From contig NW_019091504.1 of NCBI RefSeq assembly GCF_001949145.1, forward strand, positions 862,508 to 926,507: DNA of 64,000 bases, written 5' to 3'. The notes beneath the pieces were generated by a model, which was not told where the DNA came from, did not search any database, and was given only the letters and a program-made list of their open reading frames with translations. Made by a program: the position numbers and the translations under genes. Origin of the DNA: Acanthaster planci (taxonomy: Eukaryota; Echinodermata; Asteroidea; Valvatida; Acanthasteridae). Positions 31,733 through 46,400 of this stretch are shown piece after piece (position 1 is the first letter of the stretch; every line of letters starts with the position of its first letter).

Positions 31733-32899
31733 GCAGTCTGTTTTGTGTGTGTGTTCAGTACCTTTGAAATATTAAATCTTTCTTTAGAAATGAGAAAACG
31801 AAAGATGCACATGAATCTTTGAATAATTGAGACTTGGAGAATGCAGTTCTTGTACCGTTGAAAGGCCTTTTTTTTCATTTTCTTTTAAAGTATTTGTATG
31901 AAATCAGGATAAGGATCTAAAATTTATTTAGCACTATTTCCATGCATCAAGCACATTTTATCTGGAGTTTGCACCTGTCTAATTCTGCAAGCAAATGCTT
32001 TTGTAAAATTATAATTTATTTTTTTCCTGAACATAATTTCCTTTATATGAAATGGACTACAATCGCACAATCAACAGTGTTTCTTGTTTGTTCTACGCTG
32101 TCACGTTTTCCGCGTTGCTTTCATATAATCGTCATAATTCCACATTAAACGAACATTGTTTCTTTGGATGCATTGCCATACATAGAGATATTTCTCAGGA
32201 AAAAAAGAGTAAATATTTTGTGCTATCATTCAGAAGAAATAGAACAGAACTCCAATCAAAGGGTAAATCATTTCCTAGTTAAGTAATTTGACATAAAACT
32301 GGTTGTGTATAAGTTGGATATACAAAGTTAAATACGACTGACTCCGAAGATTTGTGCGACCGAATCATCACAGATTCTTCTGTGGTGAATGTTTTTAGCG
32401 TTCCAAAGCTAGCAAGAAAAGGTCGTAGAGTTGGCAAACTCATTATAATACATGTTCACGTGACTGTTATTCTGTAAGAGGATCAAGCAAATTGTCAACA
32501 GGGCAACTGAATGAATGAGTAAAATAGAATAGTCATGTTAAAGCAATGGATTGAAACACATACTCTGGAGACCCTGACAATAAAGTGATGAATGTATGTG
32601 TTCCTTCTTATCTTTTGACTAGCTGTTGACGACCGTGTTCAACCTCTCAGGTGTCGATCGACTGTCAATGGTATTTACCCAACCAATCATTAAAATGCTT
32701 CAGTTGGAACGTTTCAGTGATGCAATATCGAGGTCTCGGAATTATTTGCGGCGGAAAACTCTGAACGAGCCATAGTGCAAAATAACAAGGCCACTACCGT
32801 GTAATAGACCACTCTCATTTTGCCTACAACTTGTATGGGCGGCCAAAGTTTGCAAAAAGATCAGTGCTTGATTGGTTTTCGGTTTTACCAGAAAGTCGT

Positions 32900-34340
32900 T
32901 CAAAATTGACGTTTTGTGTTTTGATAGACGCGTATACATGCATTTGTGTTTGTTGTGTGCATGTTTAAACCAATGCGATCTGTTCTTTAGTGCAGTCCTA
33001 AAATTTTTGTCAACCCCCGAATACTTTGTAGGCCTTCTGTGCATCTGTTGGAATAATCCAATGGTGATGATGGTTGGCAGGTAAAAATACATCCTGCTTC
33101 TCCGGAACTTGGGGATGGGGGATTTCAAACGGAGCTTCCAATGTATTGACTCCTCAACTGAGAAATTAGTCTGAAGTGCAGTCAGCATTCGGGTTACCTT
33201 CAAATATAATTATAGTCATGCGCAGTGACTTATTGGCGGCATCATCACAATGATATTCCCTCTCCTCCCCTCACGGGTTCGAAAAAGGAAACTGTGATGG
33301 ACTTATTTTTAGGAACTAAATGTTCAACCGCTGTTGTCGCACGCATGGATGCTTCACAACAGTCGTCGTGGTGAGAAATAAGCCTTTGGAGGCAGTGTCG
33401 AGCAGGTGTAGCTTGTAGCAATATTCGCCCATAACACTTCCGTGTGATAAATGTTTACGTAGTTGCCCCGACAGTGCTTGGATTCAGGATCAAATCTGCA
33501 ACTAGACTTACTTTTTTGGAATTACGACTTCAGTTTGGAGGCTTGCTTACTCTTATTTTATTTGGTAAGTACACGCACAAGCGTGTCTAAATCCTTTTAT
33601 GTTCAGATCCACAAAACATGAGACGTTATCACCATTGTAACTGCCGATGACAAGGTCAATGGTTGAGGTTCCCTGCTCAGTCGATTGGAGGTGCTGTTTC
33701 CTTTTTTTCAAGCAGACAAAATGAGTGTTAGATAGTTGTCTTTACCTTATTATGATATGCGAGAGATGTTTATCTATCAAACTTGACAATAAACCAAATC
33801 GGCATTTACTTAGAAATACCTTGGCTCCATGAAGTGATTCTGTTTTTAACTTCCTGTGGCATTCCCTTGTAGATATCTAAACAGAAATAGATCTTGAAAG
33901 TTCAAACCTTTCGAATGACAATGAGAATTCTTTGCGCAGTGTCTTGATCCTTACCATGTCGTTCCTATCCAGACTATTGCCAGGGTCTTTGAAGGTTTAA
34001 AGCATTTAATATAATAAAAGGGTTTTGCTGGTATATTCATTTTTAGATGATGAACCCACACGTGTTAGCTCGTGTGTATTGAGCATGTAAATGGAAAGAA
34101 GCTTTCACATATTTTAGTTGACCATGGCATTTCGTGGTCAGATACGTCTGATTTTCATAAAACTGGTGTAAACATGATTTTTAGACATTTTGGAAAACTT
34201 CTGAAGGATTAATTAGTACAGAAATTGTTTTTTGAAAGATATCTGAGGAAAAGTTAATATGGTGGCTTCCACTCCCGTGGCTTGGGCAGAGTAGGGCCTG
34301 CAAAATACTTGCACGAGACCCGCATGAACACTTCACATAG
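32900..34340. repeat. Long dispersed repeat, copy 1 (partner 61980-63425)
   Basis: Collinear with 61980-62830 over about 830 bp. Shared blocks include tgtgtttgttg, ttggaataa(t/c)cc(a/g)atggtg, aaattagtc, catgcgcagtgac, atgcttcacaac, cacttccgtgt and gagacgttatcacc (gaaacgttatcacc in the partner), ending at caaaatgagtg. A second block (about 34100-34340) matches 63180-63425. The middle differs, because the 63 kb copy has a LINE-endonuclease-like ORF there. No coding frame is recognised in this copy. Confidence 0.65.
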
Positions 34341-34589
34341 GAGCCGGACCAGAGCCATAAATGACAATAAGAACTAAATCTATCATGTACGTACGTGGAA
34401 AGTGTTCAAGTACGTATATGTACGTGAAAGAAAATTTTGTGCGTGGCGGTAATACGCTCCGTCATAGTTGCGGAGAGTGAATGAAGTCGTGCAGAAGTGA
34501 AACACGACAAACAGATGCGAATGCGAAGCAGACCAAAACCGGCGGCCACAATCATACCTTCCGACAGAGACCAAGCAATGATACAAGCA

Positions 34590-34960
34590 GTACAGGTAAC
34601 AGTCATGCACAGTGACATATTTCGACGTTATTTCATGGCTGTGGTTTCCCTCCCACATAGTAAATAGAAAAATGCTCCTAATTGTGCATTCATGCAAATG
34701 TGCCTGAACGCCAAATATTCACTTTAGCTGTGTTGCGCCTGGATGCTTCACTAATGTCGTTGTCGTGAGAAATAAGCCGGTCTAGTCAGGCAGGTGCAGC
34801 ATTGTTTGAATATTCGCCTGTTATACTTCCGTGTGGGAAATGTTTGTGCGGTTACTAAAGTGATCATAAGCCCAGACGTAGGATTTAAGTTCGAATCTTT
34901 ACCCTCACTACTCATTTTAGATTTTTTTCAAGTCAGTTTTACAGCTTGTATTTCATGTAA
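34590..34960. repeat. Partial third copy of the 32.9/62 kb repeat family
   Basis: It contains gtcatgcacagtgacatatt, then ggatgcttcac, gtgagaaataagcc, gcaggtgcagc and gaatattcgcc...acttccgtgt, in the same order as 33210-33480 and 62300-62560. It ends near 34930-34960. Confidence 0.65.
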
Positions 34961-36467
34961 GATTATAACCAAAAGGGGTGTCAAAATATAGTTTCATACA
35001 TTTTGTTTGTAAGAAGACATAGGAAATTGCACTTTCTTCCTACGATAGAAATTTAATCTTTTTTCTATATGTACCTCAGCAAACAAAATAAAAACAACTT
35101 AACGGAAGATTTGTTGGATTGGTCAAGTGCGGAAACTTTAATTTAGTTTAATTAATTAATTACGAGAATGTCCGTACAGTATTAGGGTAGAATTAATCAA
35201 TTAATCAATTAGAATAACTTAACGCTCTATGCCTCCAAAACACTTCTGGGAATCGAATCATTCCCTTTTGAAAACTCTGAAAGCAATATTCGATTTAAAG
35301 ATAAGTTATGTTTAAAACACCAATTGATTTTATAAGCCGAGGGATTTTATGGGAATAATATAACTTTGATGGGATGGTTGCATATAGATATTTCGGGATC
35401 TTTTCGACTTCCATCTCCCATGTTGGGAAAATAATTTTGGGGAAATATGGGCATTACTTGCCGCCTATTCCCCGCCCTCACTGAGGCTGTGAAGACCATC
35501 GTGGGAAATATCAGGTACAAACGGACACAAGGCTTGAAGGACTATTTCCTGTGTTCTGGTGTAGCTTAATGGATGCTTGGTTGAAACGATTCCCCTTTTT
35601 GAGCAGGTTAATCGCCGGTTGAGAGGTGAATTGCAGTCTACAGGATGACCAAGTGTGTTTATGTATCGCTGGGCGATTGCCACTGGACAGGTTGCAAGTT
35701 TCGGCAATAGTTACCTAATGGGAGCCTTGCCTGATTTGATCAGTTTTGGATTTGGATAAATGGATTATGAGGCTGTCGTGTTTAAAGGTACAATCCCTAC
35801 ACGTTGAAGATTGAGCTAATGTCGTCGAATCTGAGGAAACCAGAAAAAATGATAATGCAAATAAATAATATACACAGGTCAGCTAGAGTTGCGGAGACGT
35901 GGCCGTAATGCTTGACAAGCTCCTGCAAGGTTGTCTGCCATGATGGGCTTTTCCTAACAGTAGGTGAAGTGTGGTTACGCGGATAGCCTCGAAGAGCAGT
36001 TTTAAATAACGGGTACCCGGTAATCGGTAGGTGAGGGTAGTCCAGCCAGATCACTTGCCCATTTGACTGTAGCTGCAAGACGTCCGCTGCTGTTTTAGTA
36101 CCCGATGAGCCTATGGACAAGTGAGATAGGTTCAGACAAAGATGATAGGTTGTGCATCTGCGCCAGCTTCCTACCGATTCCACACTGCCTTTTACTTAGC
36201 TGTCGTAGAGTCTGCCTTGGCCGAAATTAGAAGTGTAGGTAGCACGTCGCTGACAAGATGAGACAAGTAAGGATTTTCCAAATCCCTTCCAGTTTGATTC
36301 CATGCTTACGTCCAAAAGGAAAAAAAGAGAGAAAAAGACCAAGTAAAACCAGCATCAAGCTGTGCAAATGCAATACGCTAACATCCAGCTAAATTCGATC
36401 CTTGTATAACATAACCACTAACCTATGACCCACAAATAGGCCATTTATCCTGGTATTGTGAGTAAGA

Positions 36468-36521
36468 CCGACCCAACCAGCCAACCCAACCCAAGACAAC
36501 CCAACCCAAACCTAAACCTGT
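36468..36521 (+). repeat. CAACC-type simple repeat
   Basis: This is a run of degenerate (CCAAC)n units (gacccaaccagccaacccaacccaag and onward) in intergenic DNA upstream of the semaphorin. Confidence 0.8.
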
Positions 36522-37425
36522 TTATTTCCAAAACGATGTCTCATTTTCAAAGGTTGCATGTTTATAATTAACGCAAAGACCCGTGAATAATGGGCATGGT
36601 TGGAAGAATGTTGCATGTTTGTTTTTTCTCTCACTCTTTAAACGATTACGAGACGTTTTTCAAGCTAAAAGGAAGATAAAGTTCGAAAACTATTTCATTT
36701 GAAATGTTCATGAAAACTGGTTCTCCCATCTACGAGAAATTGGTTGTCTGTAAATATTTTTAAGTGGACAATAATAAACTTATGCATAAGACGCAGATGT
36801 TTTGATATCTAAAAATGGTAGGTCGCCCAAATGCTCCATCATCTAAAGAGAACGACTTTTAAAGAATATATCACAATTTATTGAGTTTATAATTGGAATG
36901 GTACTACACTTTCTTCAAAGGCTAGTTCAGCACCAATGTTATTGAATATATCTCATCTTGCTCTTCAGCAGAGTAGCTCTACGAGGAAGCTTTACATTTC
37001 TCATGCGTTTCCCTCAAAAGATATAGTCACTGGCTTGCACTTTACTGTGTAAGAGAGGCATATCAGCACATGGGTGTAAATCCCGAGGAAGATAAAATAT
37101 ACCCAACCCCCCACTGTCTGAGATAGGGAGATGGGCTACCAATAAAAATCCACTTTTATGCCATTTTAGTGTAAGATTCTGCTTGAATGTACCGTAATAT
37201 GCATTACAAATGTACATCAACATCGTGACCATCGACCTTTTTCGTTTGGTATCCGATCCCTCAAACCACTTTTCAATTTTCTACGGCCAGTCGAGTCATT
37301 CCCCGCCTCTTCCTATCCTCGACCCCAATTCCCAGTACAAATTTACACCATGGGTGAGTTGCACGTTTTAATTGTAAAGTGATTTTGTATGTTTCCTTTC
37401 GGCAGTAGCGTCATTTCCTGGTATC

Positions 37426-40400
37426 ATGCCTACGTCCCTTGGACACTGCGCATGCTGGCTGGTACTCAGCGTACTTCTCGTCACGCTGCCCGCTTGCCAC
37501 TCACAGAATGAACGAGTTGTGCGCCAAGTTCAACCACCCTACCCGCACAGCAGATACTTTACTGGTATGTTTGCTGATGTTACTTTTCACCTTTGCAAAA
37601 AAGGCTCTTAAAAGAAGCAATGGGCTTCTGGCTTTAAAAAGCGAGATGAACTAGCCTCTCGTGTACTTTGTTCATTTTAAGTCAGAGCGTTGAAAACAAT
37701 AGCAAAATATGCCCCAACAATGGCGTGAATGAATTGACTCTGATTCGACTTGAGCCGACAATTTCATCAGAACATACAATTTGACTTAAAGTTTATAAGA
37801 GTCGAGTCCCAAAAATAAAGGCGAACGTCTTTTAAAAAAATACTTGCAATAACTTACAGTGCCAGTTTGTAATGTTTATGCTACGCGTTCTTATCGTCGA
37901 GTCTAGTCGGATGTGGTGTTACCCTATGTAGTAAAGCAGAGATAAATTTCAAAATGCTGTAATAGTACATATATGATGTTAAAATATGAATCGAATTGAC
38001 CCGAGCAAAATACTTGAATCGACTCGCATTTTAGAGCTTAAAATTCATTCAACGTAGCATTTGTCAAACAGACAAGATTATGCCGTCCATATCCTCCAAA
38101 TATTTGGATCTTATTAGATGCGAGAGGTACCGGTAACTATCCTGAAAATATGAAAATACTTTGTTTCAAAATTAAAAATCAAGTCTATAACGTAATGTCT
38201 AACAGATATTGATGCAAACAATTAAGGTGTCTTCAAAATGAGTTATCAGTCAGAATTTGCTCAAATACGTCATAAAGTTCGAAGTTCAACATAGAACAGC
38301 ACACTAATCTGCAGTAAATTTATCCGGTGACATCATGTTTATAATCCATGCAGATTTATCCCGCTTATTCATGACGCCTGGACCCAATGCTTCAATTAGC
38401 GAAGGCAAATATTACCGGACCCTGACGTTATTCAACGGCCGACTATTCGTGGGAGGAAAAGACCAATTGTTTTCTCTAAATCCCGCCGATCTTTCATTGG
38501 TAAAACATTTCAAACCTAAGAAATGTATCAATTATTAGAATGTCGATATCAATTTTACCATTTTGTGATTACATTCTATTTAGAAATCAGGTTAAAGTCG
38601 TTTTCATTTTCAGATTATGTTTACTTTTTACATAACATGAAGAAAAATCAGAAGAAAACCCTACAACACGCACGTGATTTGGACAAATCCTGGAATTGAT
38701 ATGTACTAGGGTGTACAATTTCTTAAGAGGTCAAGTCATTGATCTTCTAGTTATCGGCCCCAATGATTCTCATTATGCCGATCATGTTGATACGATGTTA
38801 CATGTATGCTGAGCACGGCAACTTTAACTTACAAGGTAGTGTATTTTTTTCTTTGCAGATTGATAGCGCTGCAGACACAGGATCGTGCAACGGCGCAAGT
38901 GATGTATGGAAATAATCTTTCAGTTGCGCTACTTTTGATACCTAAGCTCAGTATCGAATGCTGGTGGATATGTTTGCTGAAAAACGGTTTTTAAACAGTT
39001 AATTTACTCTAAAAATGCATAATAATAGAACGCGGAGGCGTTTTTCTTTTCCATATTAGACCCTCACATAGAAAAGAAGCATCGTGGGGAAAGAAGGCTT
39101 GCCCCTTGGAAAAATGGAAAAAAACTAGGGTATAGTGAGTAAGGCGGATGATAGTGTGGAGGGGAGAAGAAAGAAACTGAAAAGAAGGAGACGAGGAGGA
39201 TGGAAATCACTAATTTGCTCGAAATTACTCCGAATCAAACCTTTCCACTGTTCATGGGTGTCATGTTGCTGCTGTTGAGTTCTTTGTTTCCTTAGCTTAA
39301 GGCTTTACAATAGATTTGCCCTCTTTCCCGGCGACGCTCATAGATAAACCATTGCCTTATTTTAAGACAATTAGTCGTTTGTCCTGAAGATGTATCATCA
39401 ATTCTATTACATGGACCAGTTATTGACCAGTCGAATCAGGAAATTAACACTAATGTCTCAATTTGTTTTGGCAAATCCGTTCTTGTTCATTTAACAGTGT
39501 AGTAACTACATCCGCGTGATTCAACCACTTCCTACATTGAACAATACTTTGCTGGAGTGTGGTACAAATAATGGAAATCCCTATTGCCAACAAAGGAGTC
39601 AAGATGTAAGTCAGATATTGAACTAGTCCTTTGGTAACATTTTGTGCTAGAGCTGCAAACAAACTAAATCAATTGCACCAAACATCAGTGCATTTAATTG
39701 AGTATCGAGAATCGATCAGTAGAAATATAGGGCCAACTTTACGTAAAAGAGCAGCAGCGGTACAAAACACAGGTTAGTTGAGGGAACGATAACTGGGAAT
39801 GTTCTATGACACAAAAAGAACGTTGCAGTAGGGATCTCCAAAAAGTTGGACGACTCTGAGGATGCAATAGAGAGCAATAATATTCCCAAATACAAGCTTT
39901 TACCCAAAGGACCTCAAGGCAAAAGAGCAGGTCCATTTTGGAGGAGATATACCGCCGATTATAAAGACTGATTTACCTTCCCTTTTTAGTTGAGCCTGCA
40001 AGAAATACACCTTAACAACAACATTGTCGGCAAAACGAGTATGACTGAATGAACATTAATCGAGGACTTTAAAGTATGTCCCAACAATGGAAATAAACGA
40101 TAACGGCATGCAAGACCTAGAATATGCTACCAACATAGATAATATAGATACAATCAGAAAGATAAGCCTGATCACTTTTGAGATGTCAAACGTCAAATCG
40201 GATATTGTTTATCAGAGTTACGACTTATTTTCCCAGAGAAGTAAAATTGACCATTGGAACAAGTTTTTAATTTTGGGGCATCGGGCCAAAGGTGGCCTGA
40301 TTGCCTATTTGTGGGTGATTATCTGGCGTACGAAAATATGTTCAATGAGAACGCACAGTTCAAAACCTTTTTTTTGCTTTCATTGGAAACACACTTAACA

Positions 40401-43400
40401 TTTTTAACATGATGAAGGATAGTGTCTAGACGTTGAAAATGTGCAAATGTGTACTGTCAACCCCGTTACTCGTCAGATCACTGTCTGTATTCAGCTAACT
40501 ACCGAGTTCTTTTGGTGTTTTGGAGTACGTCCGCACGCACTGGAAGAGTGAAATGGTGTTATGATGTATTTATGGAGCGATTCGCAGATCGTGCATAGAA
40601 TGGGCTTTAATACTAAGGGAGTTGTAATCACTCTTTATGGTCTGAAAGCGTGGTATGTTTCCCTCACCATACTAATACAGGGGCGTAGCAGAGGCATTAT
40701 CTTTGAGGAGGGGGTGTGCCAGAGTCAATTTGTCGACTTGTAACTTGGTCGCCAATCTCGTGTCGTGTAAAATTCACAAAGTGATCCGTGGTAGTACGCT
40801 GTGGCTTAGGGAAAATGCTGACGGCCAATGTATATCGTGTACTATATGGTGTATATGTACTAATTTTGGATTTTATTTGCCGACTGAAATTGATTGGGGG
40901 GGACTGAAATTGATTATGGGGGGTGCCGCATCCCCTGCACCCCCTCCGGTAGCTACTTCCATACAAATACAATCAACAAGCAATACAGGCAATTGCCAAG
41001 TAGAATCGAACTCTCTCGTCTTTAGGTCTGTAACTTTGCAGGTCAACCACGCGTCAACCTTACGTGTTTTCATCCTAGGCGGGCCGCATGTATGAGCAAT
41101 AGGATAAGCCCAACTCATAGGAAGATGAACGCCACTATTTATTCAATCATTTTATGAGGATTGTTTAGCAATTTTGAGAATTTAATTAAATTTAAATTGC
41201 GTTCGATAGTTAATCTCAATTTGTAAAGTGAATAATATCAGTTTGAGTGTAAGTGTTCCTTAGCAATCTACCCAACGAAAATTTATCCATTTACTTCAAA
41301 AGACGAACTTTGTTTCCGTACAGCTTTCAGAAATTGGGTCTCTGGTTTCACTCGGTACCTCAGAGACAATTGTGCCTCTTGCCCCTACTCTGAATTCTAC
41401 AGGTTGGCTTCTTACTGACGGTAAGACAACCGCTCATGACTTTAGCCGGCCTGGCCTAGCATGGATAGCTTTTCACGCATCAAAAATTCAAACATTCATC
41501 CTGAAATTCCGCCTTTAAAGTAGGTTACACAACAGCCATATACAGCAGACATCCTACAGGATGGGTCACAGAACCATTTTTTATTAAAAAAAGAGAAAGT
41601 GAGGGGGGGAGTCATAAGAAGGGGAGAGGGATTGGAGCCATTGCGAAATTTTAAATCGTTTTTGTGAATTGCCTGCAGAAAGAGGCCCAAATTCAGTATT
41701 GTGCACGTCAACATAAACGTAATTATTTCGTCTAAAATCAACACCTGCATTTTATAGAATCGAACCTACCTCCCTCCCTTTGGGAACTTTGGAGGCTGAA
41801 CCTTCTTCTCATCCTCCAGTAAAGCCTGTTCGTTGATATGCACAAACAGGCGAAAGTCTGGTCAGGTTAAAGTGCGTAATTATGGTCTTGATGCATTCTC
41901 ACAGGTAATGAAATATATGTTGGAACCTATTTGACGCTATCAGCCGGTAATCCAGCACGACCAGCTATCTCCAAGTCAGTGTTGCAACTGGACTCATCTC
42001 TCAATGTGGTTGGCATAAATGTTTCACTAGCCACTAAGGACGACACTAACGTATTAGATGGTAGGTTTAGGCATCAGCCTTAAACATATAATAAAATTAA
42101 AACAATTAAAAATGCGAAGAAAATCGGAAAATATATATACTTGGGAACATGTTTCGTTAACCTCCTGTACACCTCTTGAATGTGTAACTATCTGACATTT
42201 CTTTTTGGCCCAAATTGCACACATTTTCCATGCCTTTCCCTTGGTCCGCTGTTGCTGTGACGTCATTATGTTTTTTCTAAACTTTGAACCCAGAATTTGC
42301 TTATTCAAAAATATATGTCAGAAAGCTTTACTCACTGGTCTCAACAAATAACCAACGTCAATGGAAGTTAAGAGAGCAAAAAGTCTAAAATTAGGTCAAA
42401 TTTTCGTGAAGAGAGAGCTGTAGAGCTTAACTATTTGCCTAGGCTGGTATCACGCTTTTGTTCGTAAATATGTCTGAGTTTTTACGAGTTGTAAATTTGG
42501 CCAAAATTATCATTATGGGTCAAAGTGTGTTCAAATCAATGAAATCAGAAAAAGTCAATGAGGCATGTACATGTCGTGAAAATTTACAACTTCTCACGTC
42601 TTGAAATATTTTCAGGGAGCTCACTATACTTTCAAGAAGTGCAAAGGGAACCAGTGATGTAGTTGAGTACCAAAATTCAAGTGCCGAGTTTTCCGAGTAT
42701 ACACAGTGTTGAGCATGGGCCAAGTCCGAGTAAAGATAATCGAGTACTTACAAGTACACCGTAAGACTAAACCATTATGGAAATTTGCACCTTTAATTAA
42801 AAAAAAAACCAGCGATACTGTGAGCGATGCCAAGTGCCCACACTTATTCACGAACACTCGATTTAGAGTCCATAAAAATACTGCGTGACTTGTAACGTGT
42901 ACCTTACACTTTTTTCAAGGTTCAGTATCGAAAAATTAGTATCAAAATTAGTATCGAGTTAACCGAGTGAAATGTTTCGAGTTTAGGGACGAGTTCGGGT
43001 ACAAAATTACACGTACGTGCCGAGTACTTGTTGGTTTAGAGTACTTACAATCGAGTACGAGCCGAATACTTGTTGGTACTCGAGTTGTATTCGAGTTAGA
43101 TTACGAATACTCCAACACAGAATTAAACTTCTTTTCTCACGTGTGCACATGTGTTAAACTGCCGTACTTATGGTACTGGTAACAAACTATTACTTATTTT
43201 GAGCACAAAGTGAAAACGGCGTCCCATTCTGCGTGTTTTGAGTCTACATCTAAGACGTTTCTGTGATGTGTCAGGCTTTTAAGATTATTACAGACGCAGG
43301 ACAAAGTTAGCTTTTCACAACCTGACGACTCTTCTCACCATGCTTTCTTGGCCTGATAGTTACAAAGGTTGTCAACAGTATACGTATTTTTTAAATGTCA

Positions 43401-46400
43401 GCCACACGAACAAACAATAGTAACTCAACTACGTCCAGCCCATCATTCTGGTAAGGTTGAATGAATGACTTCTGAAATGTTTGGGATTTCGTAGCCCAAG
43501 CAAAATAACATCCTGGCAACTAAAGTAGGACCACATGTAATGTGTTTGTGTTGATAAATTTAAGAGTAATTTCGATCAAACATCACAATGTGACCTTTGT
43601 GTACACCCAATCTATGCCAGCAAAAACTGAATGCACATTGCTCAGTGAGGGGGTAAAAAATCCAAAAGTAATTAGTTAAATGGAAACTTGAAATTAAATT
43701 AAAAGGTTGCGTGTGGCAAGCTTACCATGACAATAGTGGGTTGCTAAAGAGAGTTGATGATGAAGTGGATGATGTGAAGATTTCAATATTAAAGGTTTCA
43801 GCAGCTTATCAGCATGTTACGTACTTTAAGGATACGGTTGTGTACAAAGTGTCACAAACAAAATCACTAAAACATTTTCTACAAAAATCTTACCTTAACG
43901 TTTGAAAACTGCGTTTCTTTCAGTAGTATGATTTCGTTTAATATGATAAAGGTAATAACCAAAATGAATTTACGGATGCTAATGCAAAGTTTCTGCAGAA
44001 ATGTGTCTTATTCAAGGCGTAGCGTAATGTTAGGGGATAATGTTAAATGAAAGATACTAAGTACATTGTTACATATACTCTGCATCAATGCTTTGTCATA
44101 ATAATAATTCTTATTTACCCAGACTGCCACAGGAATCCAAATCTAGTTAAGATAAAATGGGTCTAAACTTCAGAATAATTACTAATTATGTATTGAACAT
44201 CCAATGTATCTTCCCTATCCACTTCATTAACTCTCTTTAGTGACCCATTATCGTCATGCCACAGAAATACTGTTAAAGTATTTTTGCTAAATATTGATAG
44301 CTGTCATTATAGCAGAACAAATTAAGTTGGAATTTTATGCAGATTTGATAAATTTGAATTGAAATTTGAATAGAAGTTTGATTTATAATCAGCCGAATAT
44401 AATGAATTGCTTTAACACATATAACACACATTTAACACATGATTTTACTTCCTCTAAGTATAAATCGCAGTAGTAAGTATTACTGCTGCGTATTCTCAGT
44501 AATAGCTCATAAAACAGAGTCGGGTTAATTAGTTAATCTTATTAAATTAATGGAAGTTTGTTGATTTTAATCGTAACTTAATAATGAGTCTTCTTCACGT
44601 ACATTTACTTTTCAAGATGAGCCTCAAAATATCAAGAAATGGAATATAAACCTTGCCAGCTCCACATTTCATTAAACAAAAATTGCCTGAAATTGTTGAC
44701 TAATGAGTATTTATTGCATGAGTGCAAATGTAAGTATCAAAAGTTGTAATATATGCTTTTCTGATGGATTTTTTCACAGACTTTTGACTTCTTCGGAAAT
44801 TTCAAGTCAATAATTCAAAGGCTTTCAATTTTAATTAGGCTGATTTTTTTATGCTTGCTTTTTAACATTATAACTACAAATGGTGTGTGATCCCCCAGGA
44901 TCTCTGTCCACTCTGAGATCAGTTATGATATTCTTCATTAACAGCAAATCAACCACAGCCACAGTTTGTTGGCGACCCAATCAGCTACAACGGACGGATC
45001 TATTTCTTTTATCGTGGGGTTGCTGCTGAGTTTGTCGAACGAAAAGCCGTGCATTCAAGAGTTGCAGTCGTATGCGAGGTAGGATCGGCGGATACACCGT
45101 TCCCCTTAATTCTGTCCACCTGTTTGCTCTCGTTTTTTGCAGTTCATATAGTGTGAGATGATTCTCTTTTCTCTTAACAGAATGACCGAGGGGGTCGAAA
45201 ATTCGAGGCTTATACACCTAAAGACATAGTAACCTTTGCCAAGATGCAGCTGGAATGCTCCACAGGCACAACGTTTCCTTACCACTACAATGAAATACGT
45301 AAGTCTCTCGTGACCGTTCCATCATGACAACCTACAAATTATCACATTCGATATGCAGTTCTAGCAGTTAGTTAGACTTTATCTCCCTTTACAAATAGGG
45401 GAAGGTTCAACAGAAACACAACATACGCCACCTCCGCAAAAATAGAACATTAAATAGTATGGCTATCCAGGTGCTCCCGAAGTTTGCTCGTCATACAACC
45501 AGTGTTTCCGTACATCACATTGCAGTGCCCTTTGCGGACCCGAGGGAGTACATAGGGCCCTTAGTTTCTTTGTTTTGTTTGTGATTTTCGTAGATTGCTC
45601 ATTTACTCATTTTTGTCTGTTTGAAAAATCATAATGACGCTTTTGGTAATTTTGCTCCTCCTTAAAATGTGCAAAATGCCTCAAAATTAGCCTCACATTC
45701 GAGGAAGCCTACGTTAGGAAAGATATCCTTTATAAAACCAGACCACTGGAAAATATGGTTCTATGATCCACCTCTGTAACAATTACTGTAATTTAATTTC
45801 CATGATATGAGTCTTATATGTCTTCTGAAACAAAGGAATATAGCAAGTTTGCCCTCAACTATATAACCACACCAAGTTACGTTTTCCCAGCAGTTTGATT
45901 TGAGTGTCCAAATTTAATAGCATGATTGTTGATAACAGAATTATTTTATTATTTTTTTGTCGACAGGAGATATTTATCACTCCAACGGCACAGTGTTTGC
46001 AGCTTTTGCAACGCCGTAAGTGACTTTTAATCTTTATAATGTGTGTCTATTTAGACGGTTTCATTTTGGTATTTATTGGAACTCTTCTTTCTATTCATGA
46101 ATGCCTCTCAACACTGCCAAAGATACGGATGAACTATGCGTTGTGGTCCTAATACTTGGTGGCCCTTTAATCGTTTTTACTTTGTTCAGAAGCATAATGG
46201 TGATTACTCGCTTCTGGACAAGTGACATGTCTGGCTAGCGTGCAAGCTTGACTAATGGCCGAAAAGATGTTGTGGCAAATAAAAAAAATCTCCTTTTTGT
46301 GATATGTTTATTGTACTGTGCAAAAAGTAGGCTACCTGTAAAATTTTGTACGCAGGTTTTAGCTGCTTTGATATATATAGCGATAGCACCATAGGCCTGC

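Larger units (their letters stand above)
29927..37425. other. Repeat-rich intergenic region between PIGO and the semaphorin
   Basis: The PIGO 3' UTR begins here. The first AATAAA on the plus strand is at 30748, which is also the start of a dispersed repeat. The rest holds repeat copies listed separately, a short CAACC-type simple repeat at 36468-36521, and short ORFs (such as 128 codons at 35797-36183, minus strand) that I do not recognise. An acceptor-like cctttcggcag just before the semaphorin ATG suggests that a 5' UTR exon of that gene lies in this interval. Confidence 0.5.

Noticed and set aside
32742-33203. 153-codon minus-strand ORF
   Set aside because: It falls in the long repeat family. 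The partner copy at 62 kb has no matching frame, and no protein motif is seen.
35797-36183. 128-codon minus-strand ORF
   Set aside because: No recognisable domain, splice context or neighbour supports a gene.
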